Assembly: GCA_018712075.1 (NCBI GenBank)
Contig: DVHN01000072.1
Span: 1-59,155, forward strand
Reading direction: 5' to 3'
DNA: 59,155 nucleotides
From: Candidatus Fimimorpha faecalis
GTDB taxonomy: Bacteria; Bacillota; Clostridia; Lachnospirales; Lachnospiraceae
Shown here: positions 17,383 through 26,437 of the stretch, one piece after another
Layout of the letters: every line of letters begins with the position of its first letter
How positions within the stretch are numbered: the first letter of the stretch is position 1
Translations under genes and position numbers: made by a program
The notes under the pieces: model-generated
The model's database searches: none
Told to the model about the DNA's origin: nothing
What the model saw: only the letters and a program-made list of their open reading frames with translations

Positions 17383-17428
17383 TTTCTTCCTCCTCCCCAA
17401 CGTTGCAATGTCTTAACTGAGCCCCTAA

Positions 17429-17479
17429 TCATTCAACAAAATCTTTTGGTTTATAATTTGTGATATTTTTTGTGTTCAT
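17429..17479 (-). pseudogene. Remnant of an IS607 tnpA serine recombinase
   Basis: Seventeen codons read MNTKNITNYKPKDFVE then TGA, after a GGAG ribosome binding site. The YKPKDFVE segment resembles the start of IS607 TnpA proteins (a MerR-like DNA-binding domain that continues GVSVKTLQRWD). The rest of the gene is missing, and tnpB begins 47 bases later. This looks like an internal deletion that removed almost all of tnpA. Confidence 0.65.
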
Positions 17480-17505
17480 AAAAATCTCCATTCTTTTACA
17501 AACAC

Positions 17506-17511
17506 ATTATA
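17506..17511 (-). promoter_or_regulatory. Extended -10 promoter of the IS607-type element
   Basis: The minus strand reads TG-T-TATAAT, 27 bases upstream of the tnpA remnant. It should transcribe the remnant and tnpB. Confidence 0.5.
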
Positions 17512-17581
17512 ACACATATAAATCTATTTATCTATGTTTTTAATTACTTAATATCTTCTCCTCTTCTCTCATTTGTTATAG

Positions 17582-17631
17582 AAAAGAGCCATTGCAAAAT
17601 AGTCATAAACAAAGAAATTTTGCAGCGGCTC
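17582..17631 (-). terminator. Terminator of the rml operon
   Basis: GAGCC/GGCTC and TTGCAAAAT/ATTTTGCA arms (17586-17631) are followed on the minus strand by TTTTC. It lies 24 bases after the rmlD stop. Confidence 0.75.
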
Positions 17632-17654
17632 CTCTTCTGGAATAAAGTATCTCT

Positions 17655-18500
17655 TTATTCTTGGATTTCTTTTAAATATCTAGATAAAGCATCTTGCCAA
17701 GTTGGAAGACGATTAAATCCATTTTCTTCTAATTTATCTTTACTCATACGACTATTACTTGGACGCTTTGCTTTTGCTGGAAATTGATCTGAACTTACTG
17801 GTGTTACCGTTACGTCCATACCAGCTTGCTTAAAGATTTCACATGCAAACTCATACCAACTGCATAAACCTTCATTTGTTGCATGATAACGGCCATATTT
17901 TTCAGTCTGAATCATATCTACCAATAATACAGCTAAATCAAATGTATAAGTAGGTGAACCAATTTGATCATTTACTACACTTACAGCACCACGTTCCTTG
18001 CCAAGTCGAAGCATTGTTTTAATAAAGTTCTTTCCATTTACACCAAACACCCATGCGATACGTACAATGAAATACTTATCTAAGTATTTTTCAACTGCAT
18101 ACTCGCCTTCACATTTTGTCTGACCATATACATTCAATGGATGACGCTCATCGTCTGGCTGCCATGGACGTTCTCCTTGACCATCAAATACATAATCGGT
18201 ACTGATGTACATCATTTTCAAGTCCAATTCCTTGCAGACTTTTGCAATGTTTTCTGTACCGCCTGCATTTACTTTTCTGCAAAGATCCACATTGTCTTCC
18301 GCAGCATCTACAGCCGTATAAGCTGCACAATGAATCACTGCCTCTACATTTGACTCAGTAATAACTTTTCTAACAGCTGCTTCGTCTGTAATGTCCATTT
18401 CTTCAATGTCTACGCCAACTGGATCAATTCCCTGTTTTTTGCATTCATTTACTACATCATAACCTAATTGACCTTTTACACCAGTAACTAATACTCTCAT
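17655..18500 (-). CDS. rfbD: dTDP-4-dehydrorhamnose reductase
   Basis: RmlD makes dTDP-L-rhamnose, the last step of the pathway. The 281-residue SDR protein has an N-terminal Rossmann motif (VTGVKGQLG), STDYVFDG, the catalytic YGQTK and the downstream NDQIGSPTY segment. It overlaps rfbB by four bases (ATGA), so translation is coupled. Product use is probably a rhamnose-containing surface glycan. Confidence 0.95.
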   Translation of the reverse strand: MRVLVTGVKGQLGYDVVNECKKQGIDPVGVDIEEMDITDEAAVRKVITESNVEAVIHCAAYTAVDAAEDNVDLCRKVNAGGTENIAKVCKELDLKMMYISTDYVFDGQGERPWQPDDERHPLNVYGQTKCEGEYAVEKYLDKYFIVRIAWVFGVNGKNFIKTMLRLGKERGAVSVVNDQIGSPTYTFDLAVLLVDMIQTEKYGRYHATNEGLCSWYEFACEIFKQAGMDVTVTPVSSDQFPAKAKRPSNSRMSKDKLEENGFNRLPTWQDALSRYLKEIQE

Positions 18501-19522
18501 TTTAAGCGATCTCCATACATTTTTTCAAAGTAGTTTTGATAAGAACCATTAATAATATTCTGCCACCATTCTTTATTATCTAAGTACCATTGAATTGTTT
18601 GTTGAATACCTGTGTCAAATGTATACTGTGGCTTCCATCCTAATTCTGTTTCCAGCTTTGTTGGGTCAATCGCATAACGCATATCATGACCTGGACGATC
18701 CGTTACATATTTAATTAAGCTTTCTGGCTTATTCAATGCCTTCAAGATTGTCTTTACTACTTCCAAGTTCGTTCTTTCATTATGTCCGCCAACATTATAA
18801 ACTTCACCTACACGTCCTTTATGGATAATCAAATCAATTGCCTGACAATGATCTGATACATGAAGCCAATCTCTAACATTTTCTCCCTTTCCGTATACTG
18901 GAAGTTCCTCATCTGCCAATGCACGGCTGATCATTAATGGAATTAATTTTTCTGGAAAATGATATGGACCATAGTTATTAGAACATCTAGAAATAGTTAC
19001 AGGAAGTCCAAATGTTCTGTGATATGCCAAAACAAATAAATCTGCACTTGCCTTAGAAGAAGAATATGGACTGGAGGTATGCAATGGAGTTGTTTCTGTA
19101 AAGAATAAATCTGGACGATCCAATGGTAAATCTCCATAAACTTCATCAGTAGATACTTGATGGTATCTCTTAACTCCATACTTTCTGGAAGCATCCAAAA
19201 GTGTCACTGTTCCAAGTACATTAGAATGTACAAAAATTTCTGGATTTGTAATAGAACGATCTACATGACTCTCTGCTGCAAAGTTTACAACAATATCAAA
19301 CTTTTCCTTTTCAAATAAGTCCATAATAAATTCTTTATCTGCGATATCACCTTTATAGAACTTATAATTTGGTTTATTTTCAACTGGTTTTAATGTTTCC
19401 AGATTACCAGCATAGGTTAACAAGTCCAGGTTTACGATTTCATAATCTGGATATTTATTCACCATATGGTGTACAAAATTACCACCGATAAATCCTGCTC
19501 CGCCTGTTACTAATATTTTCAT
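18497..19522 (-). CDS. rfbB: dTDP-glucose 4,6-dehydratase
   Basis: The 341-residue extended SDR converts dTDP-glucose to dTDP-4-keto-6-deoxyglucose. It has GGAGFIGGNF for NAD, STDEVYGDLPLD, the catalytic YSSSKASAD motif and RCSNNYGPYHFPEKLIP. It lies 23 bases after rfbA. Confidence 0.96.
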   Translation of the reverse strand: MKILVTGGAGFIGGNFVHHMVNKYPDYEIVNLDLLTYAGNLETLKPVENKPNYKFYKGDIADKEFIMDLFEKEKFDIVVNFAAESHVDRSITNPEIFVHSNVLGTVTLLDASRKYGVKRYHQVSTDEVYGDLPLDRPDLFFTETTPLHTSSPYSSSKASADLFVLAYHRTFGLPVTISRCSNNYGPYHFPEKLIPLMISRALADEELPVYGKGENVRDWLHVSDHCQAIDLIIHKGRVGEVYNVGGHNERTNLEVVKTILKALNKPESLIKYVTDRPGHDMRYAIDPTKLETELGWKPQYTFDTGIQQTIQWYLDNKEWWQNIINGSYQNYFEKMYGDRLK

Positions 19523-19545
19523 GATGTAATCTCCTTACTTTTCTC

Positions 19546-20427
19546 TTATTTGTCAATATATTTTCCATCCATAACATCTTTTAAGTATTGACCATATTGA
19601 TTTTTCTTATAAACCTCATAAGCTTCCTGCATCTGTTTCTCAGAAATCCATCCATTTAAGTATGCAATTTCTTCTAAACACGCAATCTTACGATGCTGAT
19701 GTTGCTCCACAGTTTTTACAAAGTTTGTAGCATCCACAAGTGATTCATGCGTACCTGTATCCAACCAAGTAAATCCCTTGCCCAATAAGGTAACATCTAA
19801 TTCACCATTTTGTAAATAAATTTTATTTAAGTCTGTTATTTCTAATTCACCTCTTGCAGATGGCTTTAGATTTTTCGCATACTCTACAACCTTATTATCA
19901 TAAAAGTATAAACCTGTCACACAATAATTGCTCTTTGGATGCTCTGGTTTTTCTTCAAGTGAGATTGCTTTACCATTTTTGTCAAACTCTACAATACCAA
20001 ATCTCTCTGGATCATCTACATAGTATCCGAATACAGTTGCTCCTGTTTCTTTATTTGCAGCTGCTAACAGACGTTTTTTCAATCCATGTCCATGGAAAAT
20101 ATTATCACCTAAAATCATTGCCACAGAATCTTCACCAATGAAATCAGCACCAATAATAAAAGCCTGTGCTAACCCATCTGGACTCGGCTGAATCGCATAG
20201 GAAATTTCAATACCAAACTGATTCCCATTACCAAGTAATGCTTCAAACCGAGGGGTATCATCTGGCGTAGAAATAATTAAAATTTCACGAATGCCAGCTT
20301 CCATTAAAATTGATAAAGGATAATAAATCATCGGCTTATCATAAATAGGAAGTAACTGTTTTGAAGTTACTTTTGTTAAAGGGTAGAGACGTGTACCGCT
20401 TCCACCTGCTAAAATAATACCTTTCAT
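19546..20427 (-). CDS. rfbA: Glucose-1-phosphate thymidylyltransferase
   Basis: RmlA makes dTDP-glucose from glucose-1-phosphate and dTTP. The 293-residue protein begins [18 protein letters not shown] and contains [18 protein letters not shown] and GDNIFHG. The ATG six bases after GGAGG is used; a longer frame starting four codons earlier is rejected. rfbC, the epimerase, is not in this cluster and must lie elsewhere. Confidence 0.96.
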   Translation of the reverse strand: MKGIILAGGSGTRLYPLTKVTSKQLLPIYDKPMIYYPLSILMEAGIREILIISTPDDTPRFEALLGNGNQFGIEISYAIQPSPDGLAQAFIIGADFIGEDSVAMILGDNIFHGHGLKKRLLAAANKETGATVFGYYVDDPERFGIVEFDKNGKAISLEEKPEHPKSNYCVTGLYFYDNKVVEYAKNLKPSARGELEITDLNKIYLQNGELDVTLLGKGFTWLDTGTHESLVDATNFVKTVEQHQHRKIACLEEIAYLNGWISEKQMQEAYEVYKKNQYGQYLKDVMDGKYIDK

Positions 20428-20487
20428 ATATACCTCCATGTGCTGACGTGTACGGAATTTGGACGCACCACGCCCTATACTGGGCTT

Positions 20488-20516
20488 ATTATATCACAGG
20501 CAATTTCATTTTTCAA
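20488..20516 (-). promoter_or_regulatory. Sigma-A promoter of the rfbABD operon
   Basis: TTGAAA (20511-20516), 17 bases, TATAAT (20488-20493), with an extended TG before the -10. A small GCCC/GGGC hairpin (20472-20485) lies near the start of the transcript. Confidence 0.8.
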
Positions 20517-20604
20517 CTACGTCAATCATATATTTTTCTTGTTTAACAACAATTTCTTATAGTTTTTGACATAATAGAACAAATTCTCCTATTTATTATT
20601 ATTT

Positions 20605-23600
20605 CTAATTTTTCTTTTTTATTTCATTAATCACAGATACCGCATGTGTCAATTTATCCCATCGTTTGATTCGATTTGTAAATACTGCATTTCCAGCTTT
20701 TCCAGTATCCATTTGAAACACTACAGAGTCCCCTTCTAATGTACCGTTCTCACTAATCTCATTAATGCTTTCTAAATCATACCTCCATAGATTCTGTTCT
20801 GATAATCGATAAACTCCTAGTTCTAAATCTTCAAACTCTACAGTCATTTGAACAGTTCCATCTTCATTTGTATGATCTTTTATATAATCTTCTGTAAATT
20901 CAACGGAACGGTACAATCTACACTGTTCTCCATTGTTTAGCTCTCCTTCTAAGCAGAAGCAAAAAAATGGATTTCCAAATGCTTTATAATATTCCTCTGC
21001 TCTTATTTTTTTTGTCACAGTAATTTTTTGTTCCATGACTTGAATACCAACTGGAACTGCTTGAATAATGTCACTCTCCGTTCCTGTTTTCACTGTAAAA
21101 TCATTGTAATACCAGTCTCCTCCACTGCAATTTTCAGGGTCCAAACATAATTTCATTGAAAATTCCTCATATGCTTCAAAATCTCCTTTTATATAAATTG
21201 CGGTTAATTCTTTTTCTACTTGAATTTCATCTGCTTTTGTACCAATTAGTTCCCATGTTCCATCATTGATATCAATTTCCCCTACATTTTTGTCTCGAAC
21301 AGTAATATCATTTGTACCATAAATCTCATAACTTGTATTTTCCTTTGTATTTTCGGGATACAGAGCCATTACTTTATAGTTTCCATGATATGCTGTCATT
21401 CGTCCATCTTCATTGTAAGGTAAAATATCTAAAATAGCCACATTATTTACCCTTTGTTCTGTCATATTCAGATAATTGATTTTATATTCCATTATATCAT
21501 TTATCTGAATTACATCATTCAAAGCTTCTTTAAAAATACGATGACCCGCCAAGTTAACTGTTGTAATACTATAACTATCTGACCGAAATACTTCTGCACT
21601 ATTATCTACATTTGGTGCATGAATCGTTGCATAATTTTTATATTGTGTTCCGTTCATAGAAGTAAGACTGATTTCAGCTTGATAAGTAATCGGATCTTTT
21701 TCTGTATTGATTTCCCAATCTTTTATATGCCATTTTAATTTTGTTGAACCGTCTTCCAACAGTTCAATTTCAGGATTCTCATAATTACTGCTTCCATCTA
21801 TATAACTTAATCCTCTTGGAAGAATATCTTCAATTACAATATTATCTTTTACACGAATTTCTTCTTCTAGTTCAGCACTGGAAACAAAGGATGGATATAA
21901 TATATAGGAAACGATATGTTCCATATTTCTCAAATCATATATTGTTTTTGCTTCACCTTGTTCTGTTTTATCAGAAACAGATTTTGTAATAGATGTAAAT
22001 CCCCCCACTATTATCATACTATTTCCATTTTTATATCCTGGATCATGTCCTCCTATAATCATTCCATTTCCATCATATTGTGTTTTTATATAATCAGGTT
22101 TCCATGCAAATGCAGCTGCTGGATAAACTGCATCAGGATTTAAAAATGTCTGTTCAGATCGATCCAATGGATGATCAATTCCCCATATTCTTACATTCCC
22201 TATAAACTGATATACTTGATCCACTACTGAAGTTTCTTTAATATGAACTGGTACACGTACTCTAGCTGTGCTTCCTGGTTTCAATACACCACTCGTAGAT
22301 TCATACATAACCCCTACACAAACAGCTCCTGTCTGTTTTAATTCCTGTATCGTATCAAAATAAATTAAATCCTGCATTGGCATTTCCGCCATTTCCTCGT
22401 CGCTTGTCCATCCTGTCTTATCTTTTTTTGCAGCATACAATAAATTAAATGTTATTTCTTCACTATAATTATTCCATTGGTCAAAAAATGCATATTCTGA
22501 ACCATCCTGATATGTAATTGGTTCATAACACTCATCATCTATTTTACACAAAAGATTCATTGCATATCCCGCATGAGTCAGCGGATTAGATGCATCCAAT
22601 GCCACTTCCGTTATCAGTGCAATATTCGTTCCTGCCATCGTTCTTCCATCGCCATTTTCAAATGTAGATTGAAGTCGTTCTCCTGATTTCATCTTATCAT
22701 TCAAATCCACTGTATAAGAATAATTTCCCGTTGCCATTTTTCCGTCTTTGTATTCTACATGCATTGTCGATAGCTGCTGATCGGATAAATTTTGATCTTC
22801 TTGGCAGTTCATTCCGCCAATACTTCTAACTGACATATTTTTCGCTTCAAACGATAAATAACAGTTTGAATTTTCTGCTCCAAAAGTTTGATCATTTAAG
22901 GCAACTGCATAAAATAAATTTCCTGTGCAAATATATCCAATCTGATCCGTAAAGTTATGTTCTGTTTCATTGGAACTGCTTGCCCATCGATATGGAAATA
23001 TACCATCAATTGCATAATCAGAAACTCGAACATGCAGCGTATTGCCATTCTGTTGTACAGAAATCTGTCCATTATGATAAACTTGCTGACTTCGGTTATC
23101 GCTGGCAAATACTTTATTTCCAGAAGAAAGCGGCAAATGCGTACTGTATTTACTATACTCTCCTATCTCATTTAAAAGCTGTGTATAGGAATGATCTGTT
23201 AAATCTTCTTCCCAAATTGCCTTCGTATTTGGCTTTGCTGTAAGGAATTTAACATTCCCATCAGTCACATCTTCTCCCGATGTATCTTCCTGATGCGATT
23301 TTTTTATCAGAGAAACATCTATATCAAAATTAAGTTCTCCATCTGGTATTTCAATTCCTTTTAAACCTTTTTCTGGCGATTCTCCATATAACTGAAAACC
23401 AAATCCAACCGTATATAATTTATTTCGTTCCCCATCCAATTCTATTTCAATCCCTTTATAAGCAGATGTTCCACGATCCCATTCTAATTGAATATTGTAT
23501 CTTGGAATTGCAGTGACTCGGATTGGATCATCTCTATATTGTTTGTATTCACTTTCTTCATTTCCTTCTAAATAAAATAAAAATTCTGGAATTATTTCTG

Positions 23601-24609
23601 CATTATTGGCGCATCCATTGACATTTGCTTCAAAATTCAATAATTGGGAACCAGGTGCAGACTGAATGGAATCCTCAATTTTATAATACCCAGTTATAAT
23701 TTTTCCATCGGCAGAAATTTCACAATTCTCCATCCATTGAAATGCATCACTATTCCAAGTCGCCGATAAATCCGTAGGAAGTTTTGCCTGAGTATAAATT
23801 TTTCCACCCTGTGTTTTTAATACACCACTCCCTTCTTTTATTCCAAGTGTCAATTCAAATTCATAAAAAATTTTATCAAATGACCTCACAATATTATTTT
23901 CTGCGCTGCTGTCATTTCCTTGTTCATCATTACTGTCAAATGGCAGCGTTCCCGTATTTCTTTTCGATTTTCTGATTGAATTAATTTGGGCATATTTACC
24001 AAGTGGCTCCTCTTGTGAAGCTGTGAGAATAGAACTTGCAGCATTTTTCTCAACTTCTGGAACAACTTCTGACTGTAATTCGGTACTTGCTTCTTCCACT
24101 GAATCGCTCTCTTGTATATCGCTTTGCTGCGAAGAAGGGATTTCTTCATTCCCATTCATTTCTCGCTCCACTTCACTATTCTCCGTACTTTTTTCTGTGT
24201 TATTATTCGTTGATTTTTCTTCCTCACCTGGCTGTTTTTCTGTGGATGTTTCTTCTTCGCTCGTCTGTTTTTCCACCGATTCTTTTTCTTCGCTTGTCTG
24301 TTTTTCTATCGACGTTTCTTCCTCATTTGTTTTCTCTTGTGCCTGTATTTCCGTCTGCTTCTCTGACTCTTCACTTTCTTTTGTCTGTTCTTCCAATGTT
24401 TCTTCTGCTTCTTGTTCTGTTTTCATCTTAATTTCTTCTTTTTTTTCAACGACACTTCCATATTCCGTTCCTTCTTCGATTATTTGTTCTGCAACAAAAC
24501 TTCTCCTATCAGTATCTTCTTGATTTGCCCAAATATATTGAAATGGAACGGAAACAATAACAAGTATTATGCCGCTCACTGCTATAATCTTTTTTAATTT
24601 TCCTCTCAT
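20605..24609 (-). CDS. Very large secreted surface/fibre protein with isopeptide-type C-terminal domain
   Basis: A 1334-residue exported protein. A signal peptide (1-28, cleavage near IWA-NQ) is followed by an acidic Glu/Thr/Gln/Lys linker (about 30-200) with tandem 11-residue repeats, and a long beta-rich region (about 245-1000). Two DUF11-like units follow, including ILPRGLSYIDG and IMEYKINYLNMTEQRVNNVAILDILP. The last about 140 residues resemble a Spy0128/CnaB domain: Lys in ITVTKK, Glu in YRLSEQ, Asn in FTNR, the set that forms an intramolecular isopeptide bond. It ends IKKKN without an LPXTG motif or membrane helix. The ATG preceding the signal peptide follows AAAGGAA. Confidence 0.8.
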   Translation of the reverse strand: MRGKLKKIIAVSGIILVIVSVPFQYIWANQEDTDRRSFVAEQIIEEGTEYGSVVEKKEEIKMKTEQEAEETLEEQTKESEESEKQTEIQAQEKTNEEETSIEKQTSEEKESVEKQTSEEETSTEKQPGEEEKSTNNNTEKSTENSEVEREMNGNEEIPSSQQSDIQESDSVEEASTELQSEVVPEVEKNAASSILTASQEEPLGKYAQINSIRKSKRNTGTLPFDSNDEQGNDSSAENNIVRSFDKIFYEFELTLGIKEGSGVLKTQGGKIYTQAKLPTDLSATWNSDAFQWMENCEISADGKIITGYYKIEDSIQSAPGSQLLNFEANVNGCANNAEIIPEFLFYLEGNEESEYKQYRDDPIRVTAIPRYNIQLEWDRGTSAYKGIEIELDGERNKLYTVGFGFQLYGESPEKGLKGIEIPDGELNFDIDVSLIKKSHQEDTSGEDVTDGNVKFLTAKPNTKAIWEEDLTDHSYTQLLNEIGEYSKYSTHLPLSSGNKVFASDNRSQQVYHNGQISVQQNGNTLHVRVSDYAIDGIFPYRWASSSNETEHNFTDQIGYICTGNLFYAVALNDQTFGAENSNCYLSFEAKNMSVRSIGGMNCQEDQNLSDQQLSTMHVEYKDGKMATGNYSYTVDLNDKMKSGERLQSTFENGDGRTMAGTNIALITEVALDASNPLTHAGYAMNLLCKIDDECYEPITYQDGSEYAFFDQWNNYSEEITFNLLYAAKKDKTGWTSDEEMAEMPMQDLIYFDTIQELKQTGAVCVGVMYESTSGVLKPGSTARVRVPVHIKETSVVDQVYQFIGNVRIWGIDHPLDRSEQTFLNPDAVYPAAAFAWKPDYIKTQYDGNGMIIGGHDPGYKNGNSMIIVGGFTSITKSVSDKTEQGEAKTIYDLRNMEHIVSYILYPSFVSSAELEEEIRVKDNIVIEDILPRGLSYIDGSSNYENPEIELLEDGSTKLKWHIKDWEINTEKDPITYQAEISLTSMNGTQYKNYATIHAPNVDNSAEVFRSDSYSITTVNLAGHRIFKEALNDVIQINDIMEYKINYLNMTEQRVNNVAILDILPYNEDGRMTAYHGNYKVMALYPENTKENTSYEIYGTNDITVRDKNVGEIDINDGTWELIGTKADEIQVEKELTAIYIKGDFEAYEEFSMKLCLDPENCSGGDWYYNDFTVKTGTESDIIQAVPVGIQVMEQKITVTKKIRAEEYYKAFGNPFFCFCLEGELNNGEQCRLYRSVEFTEDYIKDHTNEDGTVQMTVEFEDLELGVYRLSEQNLWRYDLESINEISENGTLEGDSVVFQMDTGKAGNAVFTNRIKRWDKLTHAVSVINEIKKKN
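24226..24324 (-). repeat. Three 33-bp tandem repeats encoding an acidic 11-residue unit
   Basis: The linker of the large surface protein has three consecutive degenerate units of the form EE-x-x-S-x-EKQ-x-x and a fourth partial one. The matching DNA units are 33 bases. Such repeats usually form flexible wall-spanning stalks and vary in copy number. Confidence 0.7.
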
Positions 24610-24629
24610 ACCAATTCCTTTCTGCCATA

Positions 24630-25118
24630 TCATCCTATTCGTTTCAATATTGTTCCCCAAAATAGCAGTATTGCTATAGAGATAATTGTTATAATACCAG
24701 CTGTGCTTCTCATCCATGCAACGCCATATCCTATATATGGAATTGAGATCACTGCTTTTCCTTCAAGTTGTTCCAATGGCACTGGTGTAATATCTTCTAC
24801 TTGGTTTGCATCTCCCTTTGTTACTGCCGTATGATTTTCTCTATCTAATTGAATAACTCTATGTACTACTTTTACACCATTATCCATACAATACCCAACA
24901 ACATCCTTTTCTTGTATTTCTTCTGCTTTTATATTTCTATCAATATATACAATGGAACCAGCTTGTATTTCTGGTTCCATTGAACCAGAGAGCACAATAT
25001 ATGGAACAATATGAAACATTGTTGGTATTATAATTCCAATTCCTCCAGCTAATGCAGTCATTAACAATGTCCATTCTAATATATTAGATATCATCTTCCA
25101 AATTTTCTTCTTTTGCAT
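24630..25118 (-). CDS. sipW: SipW-type (ER-type) signal peptidase I
   Basis: A 162-residue membrane protease with an N-terminal helix (about 12-34), the nucleophile in SGSMEP (Ser 46), His 86 in VVHRVI in place of the usual Lys (the ER/archaeal type), KGDANQVED (101-109) and a C-terminal helix (about 136-155). SipW processes TasA and TapA in Bacillus; here the likely substrates are the three TasA-like proteins encoded just upstream. It overlaps the preceding gene by 35 bases. Confidence 0.9.
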   Translation of the reverse strand: MQKKKIWKMISNILEWTLLMTALAGGIGIIIPTMFHIVPYIVLSGSMEPEIQAGSIVYIDRNIKAEEIQEKDVVGYCMDNGVKVVHRVIQLDRENHTAVTKGDANQVEDITPVPLEQLEGKAVISIPYIGYGVAWMRSTAGIITIISIAILLFWGTILKRIG

Positions 25119-25674
25119 TCCCTACTTGCTCCCATGCCTGCTCATAACTATTTGCAGATCCAACTTGAATGGATTCCCCATATACGATGATTTCAAAATC
25201 TTCCAAATCAGAATCGGATACTGTCTCTTTTACTGATATTGTTGTAAAAATTGGTACACTTGTTTCACCAGGAGAAAGACTTTTCTTATAATAATAATAT
25301 CCATCCTCCTGTTTTGATGTCCAATCTGTCGTATTCCAATCAATTTCCAAAGCTTGTTCCATTTCACTTGTACTGCATTCAACCAGCATTCTAACATAAC
25401 AGTTTACTACTCCAGTATTTTTTAGCGAAGGGGATTTTACAAAAGAATTTCCTGGAATAAGATCGGAAGGTTCGAATGGTTCTTCCACAATTATGGTATT
25501 TTCTCCAATACTCATATTATTTCTTCGTTCTATTTGATCAGATAAGTAACTATATACCGTTCCAGTCGCCATCACAATCAAAAGAACAACAATACTTAGA
25601 ATTACTCTCTTCTTCTTAATCAATGTTTCTGCTAAACCTCTCTTTACTATTTTTTCTTTCTTATCCGAAACCAA
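25084..25674 (-). CDS. TasA/camelysin-like SipW-dependent protein C
   Basis: A short secreted protein with a SipW-type N-terminus: basic residues, one hydrophobic helix (RVILSIVVLLIVMATG) and then TVYSYLSDQ, followed by PGNSFVKSPSLKNTGVVNCYVRM, the TasA-type beta-sandwich core. The longest frame starts at a TTG with poor spacing. A TTG at 25623, giving (M)IKKKRVILS, matches the SipW-dependent family better and may be the true start. It lies in the operon between the anchored protein and sipW. Confidence 0.72.
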   Translation of the reverse strand: MVSDKKEKIVKRGLAETLIKKKRVILSIVVLLIVMATGTVYSYLSDQIERRNNMSIGENTIIVEEPFEPSDLIPGNSFVKSPSLKNTGVVNCYVRMLVECSTSEMEQALEIDWNTTDWTSKQEDGYYYYKKSLSPGETSVPIFTTISVKETVSDSDLEDFEIIVYGESIQVGSANSYEQAWEQVGNAKEENLEDDI

Positions 25675-26435
25675 ATTCCTATTAGACTTCCACTTACTAA
25701 AAATAGAATACCCGCTAATTTTGAGTAATCCATCACACCTAAAATAACAGGAAGGGACGATTCCCGTTTTTCATCTGAAATTGGTGTCGCAGAATTTTTT
25801 GAAGGTTCCAAGCTTCGTTCTATGAATTCTTCGCTTGTTTTACTAACTGTTGTATTAGAAACATCATCAGTCCTTACTGAAAATACCCATATTACCTCTG
25901 TGTTGCTGGACGCATATACATTTCCCAATTCCTTTGGTATTTCTATTTGAAACTTTAATTCTCCCTCTTCTCCAGAATTATAATTTCCTAACGAGATTCC
26001 TTTCTGCAACGCCGTAGCTGCTAAATTTCCATCGTAAATTTCTGTACGATCGCCTCCTTTTTCCAGCCATATTCTTAGTTTTACTTTATTTAATAATTCT
26101 GGAAAACTTCCATTTGGATTTCGTAATGTATCGTCATTCTCTATTGATGTTTGCAATTGCTGTTCCAGTTTTGTATAAAAGAAAAATTCTGCCGCACTGT
26201 CTCCTTTGTTCTTTATAAAAACTGTTTCTTCTTTTCTGTCACCTGGCATCATTTCCCCAAAACTAGCAAAGAAATCATCTGGGACAGCCATTAAACCTTT
26301 CGCTTCCCCCTCGTATTCTACTTTGCATTCTGCAAATACTGGAAGTGTACAAAAAAGTAAACTTATCATACTTGTAAGAAATGCTAATTTGAATGTTCTG
26401 GCAAACCAACAAAGAATTATTCGTTTCCTTTTCAA
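25647..26435 (-). CDS. Secreted TasA-operon protein with C-terminal wall/membrane anchor
   Basis: A 262-residue protein with a conventional signal peptide (cleavage near VFA-EC, 35/36) and a beta-rich domain (about 45-200, DFFASFGEMMPGDRKEETVFIKNKGDSAAEFFF) that resembles TasA-type proteins. A Ser/Glu/Thr-rich linker follows. The C-terminus reads LPVILG (228-233), a hydrophobic helix and RIRKKK, the layout of a sortase sorting signal but without LPXTG. A sortase is encoded in the same operon. It may anchor a fibre base. The TTG start follows GGTGA. Confidence 0.72.
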   Translation of the reverse strand: MKRKRIILCWFARTFKLAFLTSMISLLFCTLPVFAECKVEYEGEAKGLMAVPDDFFASFGEMMPGDRKEETVFIKNKGDSAAEFFFYTKLEQQLQTSIENDDTLRNPNGSFPELLNKVKLRIWLEKGGDRTEIYDGNLAATALQKGISLGNYNSGEEGELKFQIEIPKELGNVYASSNTEVIWVFSVRTDDVSNTTVSKTSEEFIERSLEPSKNSATPISDEKRESSLPVILGVMDYSKLAGILFLVSGSLIGIWFRIRKKK

Positions 26436-26437
26436 TG

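Larger units (their letters stand above)
16030..17520 (-). mobile_element. IS607-type element with tnpB and a tnpA remnant
   Basis: The stretch holds, in minus-strand order, an extended -10, the first 16 codons of a TnpA-like serine recombinase, an intact tnpB and a structured 3' end with a hairpin at 16034-16065. It lies between the terminator of the rml operon and the aminotransferase start codon. Exact ends cannot be fixed by eye; the limits given are approximate. Loss of tnpA means it cannot transpose by itself. Confidence 0.75.

Noticed and set aside
24023..24523. Long plus-strand frame opposite the linker of the giant surface protein
   Set aside because: It mirrors the Glu/Ser/Thr-rich repeats (Ser/Phe/Val-rich on the opposite strand), has no ribosome binding site and no domain.
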